From contig NC_133898.1 in NCBI RefSeq assembly GCF_964199755.1, forward strand, positions 131,922,553-131,986,552: 64,000 nucleotides of DNA, given 5' to 3'. This DNA is from Larus michahellis (Eukaryota; Chordata; Aves; Charadriiformes; Laridae). This document shows positions 35,201-60,809 of this stretch, piece after piece (position 1 is the first letter of the stretch; each line of letters begins with the position of its first letter). The position numbers and the translations under genes are program-made. The notes beneath the pieces were generated by a model, which was not told the DNA's origin, did not search any database, and was given only the letters and a program-made list of their open reading frames with translations.

Positions 35201-35815
35201 CTTACCCTGACACCCCCCCGAGGACACAGAGAACGCTCCGGTGCAGCCGCCGCAGTGTGGGCGTGGGGACAGGCAGAGCGTGGCACTGCCGGGGCTGCTG
35301 TGCTGAGCGGTGACTCCATGCCAGTTGAGCCGGCGCACGGTCAGCCATGTCCCGAGACACACAGATGTGTCACGGTGTGGCCATCAGCCCGGTGGCTCAG
35401 CCGCAGCTCTGCTGTGTTGTCACCCACCCCGTGAACGCGGGGATGGAGCAATGGCTGGGAGAGGCGCAGAGGCCCCTGGAGTGTCGCGTCCTCCCCGGGG
35501 AGGAAAGAGGAAGAGCCGCTCTCCCTGGGGGGAGCGGGGACGTGTCCGTGTGTTGTTGGGGGGACACAGCCATGCCGTCCCGCGCTGTCTCCCCAGGGCC
35601 ATGGCAGGGACCCGAGGGGTGGACGTTTCCCCCGGTGCCGACCCGGGGCGGTGCCGCTGGTTCCCCCCGTCCCGGCAGCGCGGGCTCCGCCGCCGGCCCC
35701 GCGCGGTGCGGGCTCTGCGGGCGCGGCGGGGCCGGGCAGCGGCTGCGCGTTTGCCGCGAGCCGGCGGGAGCGGGGATCGAACCGTTGACAGCGAGGGCGG
35801 GCGGGGCGGGGCCTT
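35200..35815. other. Intergenic spacer, no gene seen
   Basis: GC-rich DNA between the CR1 tail and the U1 copy 3 promoter. No conserved coding exon, RNA gene or repeat recognised. Confidence 0.5.
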
Positions 35816-35834
35816 GCTGAAAGAGGGCGTGTCC

Positions 35835-35842
35835 ATGCAGAT
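35835..35842 (+). promoter_or_regulatory. Octamer-like distal element of U1 copy 3
   Basis: ATGCAGAT, 214-221 nt upstream of the RNA start, at the expected DSE position. Confidence 0.62.
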
Positions 35843-36055
35843 GAGATGCCGCCGCCACGCATGACGGGAGCCGTTCCCGCCGCGCCGCCGCCGTCTGCGG
35901 GGGAAGGCGGGCGCTGCGCGGGTGAGGCCCGGGCCGAGGTTGGGGGCGCGAGACGCGGCGTGGTTCGGGGGGGCACGGGGTGTCGCGGGGGTTGTCGTCG
36001 TGCGGTGTGTGTGCGTGCGGCGTGGTGCGGGGGGTGTTGTGTGGTGGGTGGAGTC

Positions 36056-36219
36056 ATACTTACCTGGCAGGGGAGACACCATGATCAGGCAGGTGGTTTT
36101 CCCAGGGCGAGGCTCATCCCCTGCACTCCGGGTGTGCTGACCCCTGCGATTTCCCCAAATGCGGGAAACTCGACTGCATAATTTGTGGTAGTGGGGGACT
36201 GCGTTCGCGCTCTCCCCTG
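36056..36219 (+). ncRNA. RNU1: U1 spliceosomal snRNA, copy 3
   Basis: Full 164-nt U1 on the plus strand, ending 371 bp before the CAD start codon. The 5' end, Sm site and terminal stem are intact and the sequence equals copy 2. A 3'-box-like GTGACAAAAGCAGA follows at 36228-36241. Confidence 0.97.
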
Positions 36220-36227
36220 ACGAGGTG

Positions 36228-36241
36228 GTGACAAAAGCAGA
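36228..36241 (+). terminator. snRNA 3' box of U1 copy 3
   Basis: GTGACAAAAGCAGA, close to the 3'-box consensus, 9 nt after the RNA end. Efficient termination here matters because the CAD promoter lies immediately downstream. Confidence 0.6.
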
Positions 36242-36590
36242 GCTGAGTTGTGGCTTTCCGACTTCCGACGTGGTGCTGGCGTTACCCGCTATCGCCGGCG
36301 CCGTCCTACTTCCCTGTTGCGCCGCGGGGCTCGAATTCAGTGCCCGTCCCTCTCCCGGCCGCGCTCCGCCATCCCCCCGGGCCCCGGAACGCTGCGGTTC
36401 ACGCTGCGGTTCCCGCTGCCCCGCGGCGCCCCAGACGGCCCCTTCACCAGATGCTGTGCCCGCCCCGCCCCGCCCCGGGGGCCGGCCCGCCCCGGCCCCG
36501 CCCCGGATCCTCCCGCCGCCGCCGCCGCCGCGCTGCACGCGCTTGGCCGGGCCGCCGCCGCGGAGCCGCCGGAGCGCACGTGGGGCCGCC

Positions 36591-51113
<14,523 letters not shown>

Positions 51114-51115
51114 GC

Positions 51116-51121
51116 AATAAA
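51116..51121 (+). terminator. CAD: CAD polyadenylation signal
   Basis: AATAAA begins two nucleotides after the CAD stop codon (51111-51113), so the 3' UTR can be only about 20-30 nt. It lies 59 nt before the MPV17 start codon. Confidence 0.85.
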
Positions 51122-51179
51122 CGTCACTGCCCCGCGACGTGGCGTCACCGCGCCGTCACCGCGCCGCGCCCGCCGGGAC

Positions 51180-54100
51180 ATGGCGGCGCTCTGGAGGGGC
51201 TGCGGGCGGCTGCTGGCGCGGCGGCCCGGGGCTGCGCAGGCGCTCACCGCCGGTAAGGGCCGCCGCCCGGCCCCCCGCCCCCGCAGCGGCCGCGCCGTGT
51301 GTGTCCCCCCCCTGCCCCCGCAGCGGCCGCGCTGTGTGTGTCCCCCCTCCCTGCCCCCGCAGCGGCCGCGCTGTGTCCCATCCCCTCCGCCGTCACCACC
51401 CGTGGGGCACAGCCCCCTGTCCCGTCCCCTTCCCGTTCCCTTCCCCTTTCATCCCCTTCTCCCCCGCATCCCCATCCCGCTACTCCCCCATCCCTATCAC
51501 ACCGGTCCCCCTTGCCCTGCCGCTGTGGGCTCTGTCACCCCGGAGGGCGGGGGGGGTTCCCGGTGCTTCAGGGGCCTGTCCGTGGGTGGGGGAGGTGCTG
51601 CTGGTCCCCCAGGCCCAGCGGGGAGCAGGGACCCGCCATGCGTCCCACGGGGTGAAGGCCCACTCTGGGCTCAGGAGATCTGCGCCGGCGGCTTGTGCTG
51701 GAGCCGGGAGGGCTAACGGGGGCTGTGAGGAGGCACAGCTCCAGGAATTGTCCCAAAACCCCGGGTGGAGGCTGTTTGGGGAGCCCTGCTCCCCCTGGGC
51801 AGGGCTGGGTGCTGGGACCTGGGCTCAGTGGGGTGCAGCCTCTGCCTGAGGGCTCTGCCAGCCCAGCACATGGCCGAGCCCTCCCCCTCAGTCCTGCCCG
51901 TGCCACGTGTGCGTAGAGCTCTGCGGGGCTCTGTGCGGCATGGGCTGGCTAGGAGCGGGGGTGTCCCTGCGTGCTCCCATCTGCATCCCCTGCTTGCAGC
52001 CCCCACCGCTGCCCCACCAGTCATGCTGCTCACATAGCATAGGACGCTGGGGAAGCACCGCCGTGGGGTCTGGGGGGGCCCTGCTGCACCAGGGAGCCAG
52101 CGTGGGGCCGGGGGGCTCAGCTCACCATGCAGCCGCTGGCCCTCCTCCCGGCTGCCCGCGAGGGGGGGCAGCACGTTCCCCTGCTGCTGGGGTCCTGCCA
52201 GGCCACCTCACTGTTCCCGCTGTTATTTTTATCTGATTTGATGGATTCTCTTGCCTGGCACCCTCTGCACCGTGCGATGCTGGGCTGAGCATCCACTCCT
52301 CGCGTCCTGGAGGGAGGCCCAGGCGGAGCTGGGAGCGCTGCCCAGGACCGGCCCGTGGCCGGAGCAGCTTTGGTGCAGCCCACGGCTCCGGGATCTGGCT
52401 CTGCCATCACTGCTTCTCCTGGGAGCCGGCCCTGCCATGCTGAGGCACAGCCCCCCGGTTCCTCAGGGGTCCTGGCAGCCCCTGGGCATGGGGCCATGCC
52501 CCTGGGGGTGTGCGGGTCATCGACCCGGCACTGGACGTGGTTCCTGCTGCCGAGAAGAGGCTTTGCCTTCGTGCCTGGGTGTCTCCCTGCCTGCGGCGGG
52601 TGCCCAGGCCCAGCTGCGGTGCGAGGTGGTGATGGTTCCATGGCTGTTCCTCTGGGGCAGGAGCAGCCCTGCTGGAGGCTGAGCCTTCCTGCTCCCCTCC
52701 CAGCTTCAGCAAGTAACTGCCCCATGCAAGGCTCGACCCCTCGCTACTGACCGTGCCGTGGTCCCCGCAGAGGAGGCGGGCTGCCCTGTGCCCTCTGGCC
52801 CTGCTCCCGGTGCTGCCGTTCCCCCAGGCAGAGCGGAGCATCCAGCCGGGGCAGGGCCAGTGAGCTTTGCTGGCCCTTTGCTGTGCCTGGCGTGTCCCAC
52901 TGTGCTCGCCTGCTGAATGGCCGTCCTGCCTGGCGCTGGGAGCCAGGGCTTTGCCTCCTGCATCCCAGGCCCCAGTCCAGGATGCCAGCGGGGCCTGGGC
53001 ATAGCAGGCAGCAGCACGTGCCCGTGGCAGTGACCTCGCTGTCCCCGCCTGCTGAGAGCAGCCCCACGCTCCTGTGGTGGCGGTGCAGCCCCCAGCTGCT
53101 GGCCTGCGGGGGACGCAGACGGTGTGGCCTAATTAGTCTTGGGCCCGTTTCAAAGTCCTCTGGCCCCGGGAGCAGCAGCCTGCGGGGTCGGCCATGCCCT
53201 CCCTGGCTCTCAGGATCAGCCTGGTCGGGGGCTGCCCACAGCACCGCTTGGTACTGGCCCCTCCATGGCTCGGGCGGTCACGAGCCCTTGCCCTTCCCAG
53301 CCTGGGGCAGGACACGGCAGTGGCGGCAGAGCTGCAGGGTCATTCAGGGCTGGTCCCTGCGTTCATGGCGTGGGCTCCAGCCCAGTGCTGGCGCTGTGGC
53401 AGCACCGTGCCGGTGTCACCCCAGGCAGGCACAGTGCGGGTGGCGAGCAGCGCTGGTGCCAGCCTGAGCGAGCGAAGTCATTGCAAGGGGCTTGACCCGG
53501 CCGCGCTGCCAGGCTCGGGCAGGGGTGCACAGACAGGTCTTTCCTCCCCCCCGCCGGCAGCCCCGGTGCTGCTTGGTCACACTGGGCACTGCGCCCGGAG
53601 CCTTCGACACTGGGTGAGTAACACCGGCACTGCCGGCTGCGCTTTGTCAATGAGTGGGGGAGCCTGCCTGCGCCCAGGGGGAAGGCTGCCTGCGGGAAAC
53701 AGTCAACCAGCCCTGCCATGCTGGCCCGGGGTCCCTCGCCTGCCAGCACCCCCTGCCCCTGCACGGCCACAGCCCATGCGCCATTGTGGAGGGGTGCGGT
53801 GGCTGTCGGGGCCCAGGGCAGAGCCTCAGCCCCCGGGGGCTGTGCTGGTCTGGGGTGGGAGATGGAGCCGGTGACGTGGCAGCAGGAGATGGGCTCCGTG
53901 GGGCTGCAGAGACCAGGGCAGTCCTGACGGGGCACCTCCAGCCCAGTTGGCCTTGGCTGGGGCCCTGGCTGCTGACCGGCCTCCTGGGTCACCTCCAGGC
54001 TCCACTGGCCATTGTAGCCATGCTGGGCTGGGTCCAGGCCCTGCCCGTGGGCTCCCAGGGGCCACACTATGGCCGTCATCCATGTGGCTGGGGCGAGGGG

Positions 54101-57100
54101 CTGGGGACCCAAGCCTGTGCCTGTCCCCTGGTTTGTGCGTGCCGGCTGGGGTCGGTGCCCTCAGGAAGGCACGATCCAGCTGCAGGCACCGGGGAGGCGG
54201 CAGGAGTCTGGGACCTGCTCCCCGCGGCGCTGCTGGGGCTGTCGCAGAGACACCGATGGCCCCGGGAGGGAGGGAAGGAGCGGGTGGCAGGGGCCAGGCG
54301 CTGCTGGGGACACAGCCGGGGCTCTGCCAGCCTGAGCATCCTCGGCACACCATGGTGAGGAGCCACTCGTGGAGACCCTCTGAGCTGTCCCGGCTGGCGG
54401 GAGGAGGGGGGATGCTGGGGCTGCTGCTGCCCGGGACGGGGGCTGGCTGGGTTCAGGGTTTCCAAGAACAGAGCAGGGTCACAGCGGGGCTGGAGACCTG
54501 CCGGGGACCTGTCCCGGGAGGAGCAGGGGGGATAGGCAGGGAGCTGGGGGAAGGAGCGCCGGGCCAGCTGAGTTGCGTCGAAGGGGTCAAGGGTGTCGGA
54601 TGGAGCGGGAGCTGCCAAGGGCCCAGCTGAGCCGTGCCCCGCGGGGGACGCGCGCACCAGACGGCCCCTCGCACTGATATGGCAACAAGGCGAGGGGCCG
54701 TGCCAGCAGCTGGCCCGCGGCGAGGAGCTGGGTCCGGCCCGGCGAGACTCACCCTCCCATCCCGGCTGCCTGGCAGGAGCGGCACGGGCCGAGCGCGGCG
54801 TTATGAGGATGGGGATGGTAGCGGCAGGGTTTGTACGGTGCTCGGGGAGGGATTTTGGGAACCACCAGCCTCGGGAGAAGCAGCAGCTGGGTGGGCTCTG
54901 CCCCAACAGCCCTGCGCACCCCGGGCGAGGGATCAGCCCCGTGTCAGGGGTGCGGGGAGGCAGTGCAGCCGTGCACTGCTTACGCCAGAGGTGCTGCATC
55001 GTCCCAAGAGCATCCCGAGGCGCTTGGCTGCTGCGGGAGGGTGTGGGCAGGTTTGGCGTAGGGCGAGCTCCACGCCGGGAGGGACACAGCGGGGACAGAG
55101 CCGTCTCAGCGGGATGCGGGCAGGCAGAGGCTCCGCTCGGGCAGGGGCGCCCGGCTGTCGGCAGGGTGCTGCGGGGTCTCGCCATGCCCCGGTGCACCGC
55201 GGCCGCCTGAGCAGGCCGTGCTGGTCGCAGGGGCCCTCATGGGAGCTGGCGACGTGATCGCCCAGCAGCTGGTGGAGCGGCGGGGACTGCAGGGGCACCA
55301 GGGCTCCCGCACCATGAAGATGATGGCCATTGGCTTCTGTTTTGTGGTGAGTACTGGCGTGCCGCAGTCAGCCTGCCCCTGCCCCTGCAGCACATGCGGG
55401 ATGGGGTGGGATGGGAACGGGATGGGGATGGGGGTGGGATTGGGATGGAGATGCAATGGGATGGAGATGCGGATGGGATGGGGGTGAGGATGGGGTGGGA
55501 TGGGGATTGGGATGGGGATGGGATGGAGGGCTAGCGTGTTTCAGCAGGGCAAAACCATGGTGCGCAGGTGTGGGTTGGGCTGTCCCGGTGCTACCTCCAG
55601 CAGCGCCAGGCAGAGCTGGGTTCCCCGGAGGAGGAACACGCTGTCCCTGCGCCCAGCTGCGGCTGCGGGTACCCCTGGGGGGGCTGGCAGCCTCTGTCTG
55701 TGCAGCCTGGGCACCCGTGGCCATGCCTGCTGCTGGCGCCAGCCCCCCGGGAGGTTTCACCTGGCAGAGGGTGACTCTGCATCCGAGGGTGCAGACCTGC
55801 TTTGCTCCACTGTGCGTGGCGGGGCCAGATCCCGACCCATCGGCTGCGGGGGGATGCTGGGCAGGGGGGGCCCTGGGTGGCTCTGGCAGAGACGGGGTCC
55901 CCCCGCCGCGGAGCCCTGCCCGCTGTGTCGGGCATGAAGCCCTGCAGCCGCCCCGCTGGTGCGGTGCTGCCCGGCAGGGTGCTGTAGGAGGGGCAGGGCT
56001 GGGGGCTGCCGTCGTCCCTGCGTCCCCCATGCCGGGGGGCTGCCCCATGGCGGTGCGGGGCCCAGGAGGAGAGGCAGGACAGGCCCCGATCCCGGTGTCC
56101 CAGGGCAGGGCCGTGGAACCAGCTCCAGAGCCCCCCTGGCCCTGCTGCCCCCTGTCCCGGCACCGCGGGACGCTGCCCCTCACCACCTGGCTCCCGCAGG
56201 GCCCCGTCGTGGGCGGATGGTACAAGATCCTGGATCAGCTCGTCCCGGGGGCCACGAAAGTCGTGGCCGTGAAGAAGATGGTCCTGGACCAGGTCGGTGC
56301 CACGCGGGTGAGGGTGCCCGTGTGGGGCTCGTGCCGCAGGACGGGGCGGTGGCACGGCCATGTGTGGGCAGGTTTCCATCCCGCTCTGGGAGCCCGGCTC
56401 GGTGCCGCGGGTGCAGAGTAGGAGATGGTGCTCCCCGGGGATGCTGGCTGTGCCATGGAAGCTGTAGTGATCCGTGGGGATCCGTGCTTTACCCTTGTTG
56501 CAGCTCTCCCAAGGCTGTTGAGAGCTGCCGTCTCCCTGCAGTGCCGTCCCTGGTGTCCCCGCTGCGGAGGGGGGGTCCTGGGGACGGGGACCCCGGTGCT
56601 GCCCTGGCTCCTGCCCCCATCCTGCGGCCAGGAGCAGCCCCGGCATGGCGGGGCACTGGGGCAGACGGGGCTGCAGGGGGGCCCCCCTTGGCCTGGCCTT
56701 GGGCCCTCCCATGGCGGTGCCTGTCCCTCCGTATGGCTCTGTGCCGGGGAGCAGCACGCCAGCACCCCCAGCCCCGCCATGCGGCCCCCTCGCCCTGTGC
56801 AGGTGCCGTGGGCTGCCCAGCATCGGGCTCCGATTCCTCTCTCGCAGGGGGCCTTTGCGCCGTGTTTCCTCGGCTGCTTCCTCGCCATCACGGGGGCCAT
56901 GAACGGTCTGTCGGTGGAGGAGAACTGGTCCAAGATCCAGCAGGTACGTGCTCCTTCCGCGGCTGCCTTGGCAGCCCCTCCCGGTGCACCGGCGCCGCCG
57001 GCTGCTCCCGTTTGTGGTCGTGCCCGTTCCCGTGCCCCGGCACAGCCCCCTCCCAGCACCGACTGCGTGTCCCCAGCCCTGCCGTCGTGCTCCCGTCCTC

Positions 57101-59360
57101 AGCCTTGTCCGCAGCTCCGTCGTGCCCCGGCACCCCAGGCGCGGAGCTGGCTCTGTGGGTGCCCCACGGCCAGGGTGGGGAGGTGTCTGCCCCGCTGCTG
57201 TGGGGCAGCTCTGCCTGGTCCTGCCAAGCTCAGCGCTGGCTGCCACGACCCGGGGGGCATCGGGAGCCTGGCGCTGCCCATCCTGCGGGCGCTGGTGTCG
57301 GGGCTGCTCGCTATGCTACAGTGCTGGGGTCCCGCCTGGTGCCCTCCGGCTCCCTGCGCGCCTCTGGCCCCTCTCCTGGCTGCGTCTCCAGAGCCATTAC
57401 CGAGATGGCTCCCATTAGCGGCGATTGCTGGAAACCAGCGCGAAAGCTGAGTCAGCGTGTCCAGAGGGTGAGTCACCGGGGAGCGGGTGACCCCCCGCCG
57501 CAGATGAGGCGCACCGGGGTGGTCGCGTGGCTGCCCGGGGGTGCGCAGCGCCGGTGCTCGCACACTGATGGCCACCGGGGCTGCGTGCGGTGGCCCTCCC
57601 GGGGCCCAGCCCACCCGGACCCTCTGTCCACGGGGGCTGTTGCCCCAACCGGGCTGTTGGCCGCTGCCCCGGGCTGGGGCTCTGCCTGGGGTGCCATCGC
57701 CCAGAGCGGATTCCTCTGCACGGGTGCACGCACCGGGCACCGGCCAGCTGCCTGCCGGGCTGCCGGTATGCGCCGGCAGAGACCGTTCCTGCCCCCAGTC
57801 CTGCCATGGGGTGCAGGGAGCAAATCTTGGGGGAGGACCGAGTTACCTCGTCTTCTTCCTGGCTTTGCGAGAGCAGCAGCCGGGGGGCTACGAGGTGTTT
57901 TGGGACATAGGCTGGCCCTTGGCACGGGCAGCACCCCCAGCGCTCCCGTCCACCCCAGCAGCATCTTGACCAAGTCGTGCCGCGCGTCTCGCCTTGCCTC
58001 CCCCAGGGACACCCGCCAGGGCCTGAGCGTGGTGGTGGGTGGTTGATGCTGGTGGTGGGTGATTGCGGTGGTGGGTGATTCCCACGAGCTGCAGCTGCCC
58101 CTGCCCTGGGGGGTGGTGGGCTGGGGGCCGGGCAGCAGCGTCTGGCAGCCACCTTCACCCCTGGCTTGGGGCGCATCCGCCTCTCCCCACGCGGAGGAAG
58201 CGTCAGCAGAGCATCCATCACCCTGCGCCCGCTCTCCACGTCCTGGGCTGCCGGCCAGCGCCGGGAGGAGGCCGGGCTCCCGGCTGAGTCACGGCCGGGC
58301 TGGATGAGGGACTCGTCCTGCTGCCGTGAGGCAGGTCTGCGGCACGGCACGAAGACGGGGCAGCGCGTTGGACTCCCGGGGAGGCTGCCCTGGCTTGGTG
58401 CCCTCTCCGTCCCTGCCCCGCGGTGGCCGGGAGGAGGCTCGAGGGATGTGGGGCTGGACGGGGGCTCACAGCCGTTGCTGAGAGGAGCCCAAGGCTGCTG
58501 CAGGTGCCCTGGCTCACCTCCTGCCCTCTCAGTGCCGTAGCCTGCCCCACGCCTGCCCCACGCCTGCCCCTGCTCTCCTCGTGGGCAGAGCAGCCTGTGG
58601 TGGCCTGGCCATGGCACCGTGGGCCGTGGCAGTGGCAGGAAGGGCTCTTGGTGGGGACAGAGCAGTTGTGGCCGCCCTCTCCCTGCCACCCTGCGCTCGG
58701 CCCACGTGGGCACGGCGCCAGGACGGGTGCAGGGGATGCGGGGACCCCCTGCCCAGCTGGAGCAGGCGTGGAACTGGGGGCGTGGTGGCAGGGGACAGTG
58801 TCCCTCTGTGTGCTCCCAGCCCCTGCCTGCAGCCCCGTGCCGGTGCCAGCTGTTGGCCGTGGCAGGGGTGGGCACGCGCGGCGGCTGGGTGTCAGCGGGT
58901 GGCTCTGGGCACTCACGGCCTCCCTTCTCCCCCAGGACTACACGGACGCCCTGCTGACCAACTACTGCGTAAGTGCTGGGGTCTGTCGCCCCCCGGCCCG
59001 GGGGCCGTGCCCCTGGCTGGGCTCCTCTACGCCCCTGTCCCTGTCCCGCACCTCGGGGGCTGCCGCGAGCCCGGTTGGACACCCGGAATGCCCGGGCAGA
59101 GGTGGGCAGGGGATGGGGGTGCCAGCAGGGCCCCTTCACCGCTGTCTCCTCCTCCACCCAGATCTGGCCGCCAGTGCAAATCGCAAACTTCTACTTCGTG
59201 CCCCTGCAGCACAGGTAGTAACGCGGCCGCGGCCCCGGCTCCCCGTCTGCCCGAGCCCGCGGCTGTGGACCCTGTCCCCTCTGTCCCCAGGCTGGCCGTC
59301 GTCCAGTGCGTTGCCATCGTCTGGAACTGCTACCTCTCCTGGAAAGCAAATCGGATGTGA
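51180..59360 (+). CDS. MPV17: MPV17 inner mitochondrial membrane protein
   Basis: Small four-helix inner-membrane protein of the PXMP2/MPV17 family, needed for mtDNA maintenance; proposed to form a channel that keeps matrix nucleotides available. Exons: 51180-51252, 55231-55346, 56200-56292, 56848-56943, 58936-58968, 59162-59214 and 59291-59360; 177 aa (human 176). The N-terminus [16 protein letters not shown] is basic and amphipathic. [35 protein letters not shown] and [14 protein letters not shown] follow. The family signature is [20 protein letters not shown], and the end is [12 protein letters not shown]. Intron 1 is 4 kb, far larger than the rest. The first exon begins within the presumed CAD 3' end region. 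Confidence 0.97.
51253..55230. other. MPV17 intron 1, no further gene seen
   Basis: Four kb of moderately GC-rich sequence. A short CCCCTGCCCCCGCAGCGGCCGCGC repeat near 51285-51375 (three copies, ~55 bp apart) follows exon 1. No conserved exon, RNA gene or mobile element recognised in the rest. Confidence 0.55.
55395..55530. repeat. GGGATG-type hexamer repeat in MPV17 intron 2
   Basis: About 135 bp of GGGATGGGGATGGGGGTGGGATTGGGATGG-like units. It is the same hexamer family as in the kinase gene at 3790-4440. Confidence 0.88.
56944..58935. other. MPV17 intron 4, no further gene seen
   Basis: About 2 kb with a short GGTGGTGGGTGATT repeat near 58030-58085. No conserved coding exon recognised. 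Confidence 0.5.
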
Positions 59361-59932
59361 GGGGAAGCCACGTGCCCTCCCAGCCCCCCGCCTGAGCGCT
59401 GCCTGCCTCTGCCCCGTCTCCGCAGCCCCTGGAACCCCCCTGGAACCGGCACCCGTGGCTGTGCGCGGGGACGGGACGCACAGGGTCCCACAACAGCCAT
59501 CCCATCCCGCTCTCTCCTCGCGGGACCTCATCACCTGCAGCTACGGCTGTCGCTGCTCCAGGGACACGCGGAGGAGATGGCGGGGACAGGTCCACCTCGA
59601 GACGGGACGGTGCTTGGGGCTGCTGTGGGTCTGGCAGCTCTGCCCCTCGACGCCCTTCTCCGTCCGTGCTCACGCCTCTCCCCGGCCCATGGCCCCGCAC
59701 TGGGGGTGTTCCTGCGGCGGCGTTGCTCTGTCCTCCCCCGGTGTGGATCCCGGGCAGGGCGAGGAGCCAGAGCGGCGGGTGCCGGTGGCGCCGTGGGTTG
59801 TGCTCGGCGCTGGGCTGGGTGCTGCCTGCCCGCCCCACGCCTGCAGCTCGGCAGCACGCGCTGCCGCCGTTTGGGTGCACTCACCCCAAAACGGGTTTCT
59901 CTCCAGCTCCTCTGCGGACAGTTGGAGCACCC

Positions 59933-59938
59933 AATAAA
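59933..59938 (+). terminator. MPV17: MPV17 polyadenylation signal
   Basis: AATAAA about 570 nt after the MPV17 stop codon, followed by TTTTGATTCTTGTG, a U/GU-rich downstream element. Confidence 0.8.
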
Positions 59939-60591
59939 TGGCATTTTCCCCTTTTGATTCTTGTGACGCTTGAGCTCGCGGCTGCCCATCCCACGGCAGG
60001 GGCTGTGCAGAATCGGGGCTTTCAGGCTGATCGTTCCTGCGCTGGTGGGGCTGCTGGCACCCGTCCTGTCCCCTGCGTGGGGACCCGGCGCCGCTCTCCC
60101 AGCCCGCAGGCAGGCGAGCGGGGCCTTGCGGCAGGGGCAGGGCGACGGCTCCGCTCTGCTGCTCCCCGAGGAGCCGAGTGTGCGGCTGCGGTGCTGGTGT
60201 CACACACGGGGCTGGGGCACCGCGGTGCTGGGGGTGCCGAGGGTGGGCTGTCTTCGTCTGGTTTAGGGGTCACCAGGCCCGCGGTGGCTGATCTGTGGGG
60301 TGCGGTGGTGCCTGCACTGCTGCTGGGCGGCGGGACAGGGCGAGCTGCGCCCGGGGGACAAAGGCGCTGGGTGCAGGATCCCCCCCGGGGCTCACGGGAT
60401 GCGTGATGCGCATCAAAGGGAAGGGCGCGGGATGGGGCTGGGTGAGGGCTGGAGCTGGGGCTGCGGCAGGGCCGCATCTACCTGTGCCTTGCCCCAGCCG
60501 AGCCGCCTGTCCTGCCTGCGAGTCCTGCCACGCGCTGCCTGCATTGCTGCCTCGCGGAGCCACGCATCTGGGCTCGTCCTGCGGGGCAGGA

Positions 60592-60808
60592 TCTGGTTGA
60601 GGTGGTTGAGTCACCATCCCTAGAGGTGTTTAAGAAACGTCTAGATTTGGCACTTCAGGGCATGCTCTGAAGGGCAGAGGTTGTAGGTTTTGTTTTGGTT
60701 TTTTGGTTTGTTTTTTTTTTGTGTGTGTGTGTATGGTTGGACTCGATGATCTCAAAGGTCCTTTCCAACCGTGAAGATTCTGTGATCCTGTTCTATGATT
60801 CTCTGATC
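60592..60808 (+). mobile_element. CR1 LINE 3' tail
   Basis: Last ~215 bp of a CR1: TGAGTCACCATCCCTAGAGG, TTTAAGAAACGTCTAGA, TTGGACTCGATGATCTCAAA and GGTCCTTTCCAACC, then the terminal ATTCTGTGATCCTGTTC and ATGATTCTCTGA copies. A T/G-rich simple repeat (60687-60735) sits inside. Well preserved, so probably younger than the copy at 34745. Confidence 0.95.
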
Positions 60809-60809
60809 T

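Noticed and set aside
36056-36219. Reading the three U1 matches as pseudogenes
   Set aside because: All are full length, keep the 5' end and Sm site, and carry duplicated promoter flanks and 3' boxes, which retroposed U1 pseudogenes lack.
52200-52270. AT-richer patch in MPV17 intron 1 as an RNA gene or element
   Set aside because: No tRNA boxes, no snRNA motifs and no known repeat family recognised.
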